Source of the DNA: Pseudomonas sp. CCC3.1
Lineage (GTDB): Bacteria; Pseudomonadota; Gammaproteobacteria; Pseudomonadales; Pseudomonadaceae
NCBI RefSeq assembly: GCF_034347405.1
Contig: NZ_CP133778.1
Coordinates: forward strand, 930,001 to 994,000
Direction: 5' to 3'
DNA length: 64,000 bases
Shown here in pieces: positions 63,242 through 64,000 of this stretch (positions are counted from its first letter, which is position 1; the number at the start of each line of letters is the position of its first letter). Under the pieces are notes generated by a model that saw nothing but the letters and a program-made list of their open reading frames with translations, did no database searches and had not been told where the DNA came from. The position numbers and the translations under genes are program-made.

Positions 63242-63440
63242 GGCCAAACCCTCTTACACTCAAGATGAGAGCGCTCTGGTTTGGCCCGCGCTTGTAACTG
63301 TTCGAGGTGGGCTCGTTCAACTGTTCGGGCTCAATAACCAGAGTGGAGAGGTGAGTGGCAGCGTTGGCTCCCACACGTGCTTTAAGCACTCCAGGCATTC
63401 AGCTTGCCACTCACCGCTCTCATCCTCAGTCTAATCCCGA
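63242..63440 (-). ncRNA. Candidate IS110 bridge RNA / structured leader
   Basis: The non-coding end before the transposase has strong dyads: GATGAGAGCG (63264-63273) with CGCTCTCATC (63415-63424), GTGAGTGGCA (63351-63360) with TGCCACTCAC (63405-63414), and GTGCTT/AAGCAC (63378-63390) inside. IS110 elements encode a bridge RNA in this place that pairs with target and donor DNA. No promoter can be named with confidence. Confidence 0.55.
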
Positions 63441-63451
63441 CGTAAGACACA

Positions 63452-63533
63452 AGCGGGCTTGCCCGCGATGGTGTCGACGCGGTTTAACCGAAAAACTGCA
63501 TCGCTTGTATCGCTGGCAAGCCAGGCTCCCACA
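63452..63533. repeat. REP pair next to the IS110 element
   Basis: GCGGGCTTGCCCGCGATG (63453-63470) and inverted CGCTGGCAAGCCAGGCTCCC (63511-63530), nearly the same as 8726-8812. The usual leading GTGGGAG is replaced by ACACAA, so the left part may have been changed by the IS. Confidence 0.8.
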
Positions 63534-63627
63534 AAAGCTGTGCGCTACCTTCAGAGTCAAATTGGCGCGCAAACTGCATCACGCGACTATTCGCCGGTTT
63601 TCTGTCGCCGGCCATCGGGAGAATGGG

Positions 63628-64000
63628 ATGCGTAGTCTGTTTGGGGTGCTGGCTTTTTTAGCGCTGGGCGGTTGTATGACGGTCAGCGATATGGGAGAGG
63701 GCGCTCGCTATCAAATGAGCGACGCCGGTCTGCTCGATCACAGCAACACGCGGCGCACGAACTCGCTGCGTATCCAGCCTGACTCCTTTATCTACATCGC
63801 CCAAGGGCCTTTTGCCCCTATCGGCGACCCTGACGTGCGGCCCAATATTGTGGCCGAAGAAGCGTTTAACGGCTTTGTCGAATACTTCCCGATGGTGCGC
63901 AGGGCCAAGGCGCCGCTAGGGCTTGATCAGGCGATGGCCGAAGCCCGTGGTTTTGGTGCGCATTACTTGCTGTACACCCGTTTTGCGCGGGCCGATGATC
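63628..64000 (+). CDS. DUF4823 lipoprotein (5' part)
   Basis: The frame opens at ATG 63628 (GGGAG upstream) and runs off the right edge after 124 codons. Lipobox LGGC (acylated Cys16) after MRSLFGVLAFLA. Then SDAGLLDHSNTRRTN, IQPDSFIYIAQGPF, FNGFVEYFPMVRRA and HYLLYTRFARADD, typical of the DUF4823 family. Outer-membrane or periplasmic lipoprotein of unknown function. Confidence 0.85.
   Translation, partial: MRSLFGVLAFLALGGCMTVSDMGEGARYQMSDAGLLDHSNTRRTNSLRIQPDSFIYIAQGPFAPIGDPDVRPNIVAEEAFNGFVEYFPMVRRAKAPLGLDQAMAEARGFGAHYLLYTRFARADD

Larger units (their letters stand above)
62266..63450 (-). mobile_element. IS110-family insertion sequence (ends approximate)
   Basis: One transposase gene plus about 200 bases of structured non-coding DNA on its 5' side, the layout of IS110 elements, lying between two REP-type repeats. 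IS110 elements lack clear terminal inverted repeats, so the borders are set only by the flanking repeats. Some IS110 members in Pseudomonas target REPs. Confidence 0.65.

Noticed and set aside
62198..63533. Left and right REPs as terminal inverted repeats of the IS
   Set aside because: Both are independent complete palindromes of the chromosomal REP family; IS110 elements do not carry such ends.

Overview
The window is a contiguous piece of a Pseudomonas chromosome, most likely a fluorescens/fragi-type species rather than P. aeruginosa. The evidence is the cmaX-crfX-cmpX-sigX-oprF cluster, the pyrD/rmf/rlmL/dacB/yggL block, the lpxK-to-murB and rne-rluC-sppA-maf-yceD-rpmF-plsX-fabDG-acpP-fabF-pabC-mltG-tmk-holB-tatD order, and Pseudomonas-type REP palindromes. 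Species assignment is not possible from sequence alone.

Layout. 1-4370: end of rraA, then the envelope-stress cluster cmaX, crfX, cmpX, sigX and the major porin oprF. 4445-10934: pyrimidine synthesis (pyrD), ribosome hibernation (rmf, minus strand), 23S rRNA methylation (rlmL), peptidoglycan (dacB, minus) and a YggL ribosome-associated protein. 11179-13126: a coiled-coil membrane protein and a triplicated tRNA-Glu/tRNA-Gly array with a strong promoter. 13147-19941: accessory metabolism, with a LysR/SDR divergent pair, a tautomerase, a membrane desaturase, a PhnD-like protein and a complete glycine-betaine-type ABC transporter. 20058-24785: one very large protein of the dermonecrotic-toxin-like/DUF6543 type. 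24786-32038: AlaX editing protein, LysR, FadE, a GST and a YadGH-type ABC exporter.

32140-47006: DUF2062 protein, ComEC, an ExbB/ExbD pair co-transcribed with lpxK, then ycaR, kdsB, a low-molecular-weight tyrosine phosphatase and murB (lipid A/KDO/peptidoglycan precursors), a lytic transglycosylase lipoprotein, RNase E with a very long leader, RluC, a HAD phosphatase and SppA. 47091-49606: a two-gene islet between sppA and maf that looks like the membrane C-terminal module of a type VI secretion effector plus a DUF6708 partner, preceded by a perfect 44-bp palindrome. 49613-60037: maf and the long fatty-acid/cell-wall/DNA-replication run from yceD to tatD. PilZ, expected between holB and tatD, is absent. 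60148-64000: a small RNA matching RgsA, a TetR regulator, a MoaA homologue, an IS110-family element with a structured non-coding leader (candidate bridge RNA) next to a REP, and the start of a DUF4823 lipoprotein that runs off the edge.

Most of the window is ordinary core genome. The places most worth a second look are the sppA-maf islet and its palindrome, the IS110 leader RNA, the giant toxin-like gene, the missing pilZ, and the back-to-back rne/rluC promoters with a possibly leaderless rluC. Gene assignments rest on recognising motifs and gene order by eye; no database search was run.
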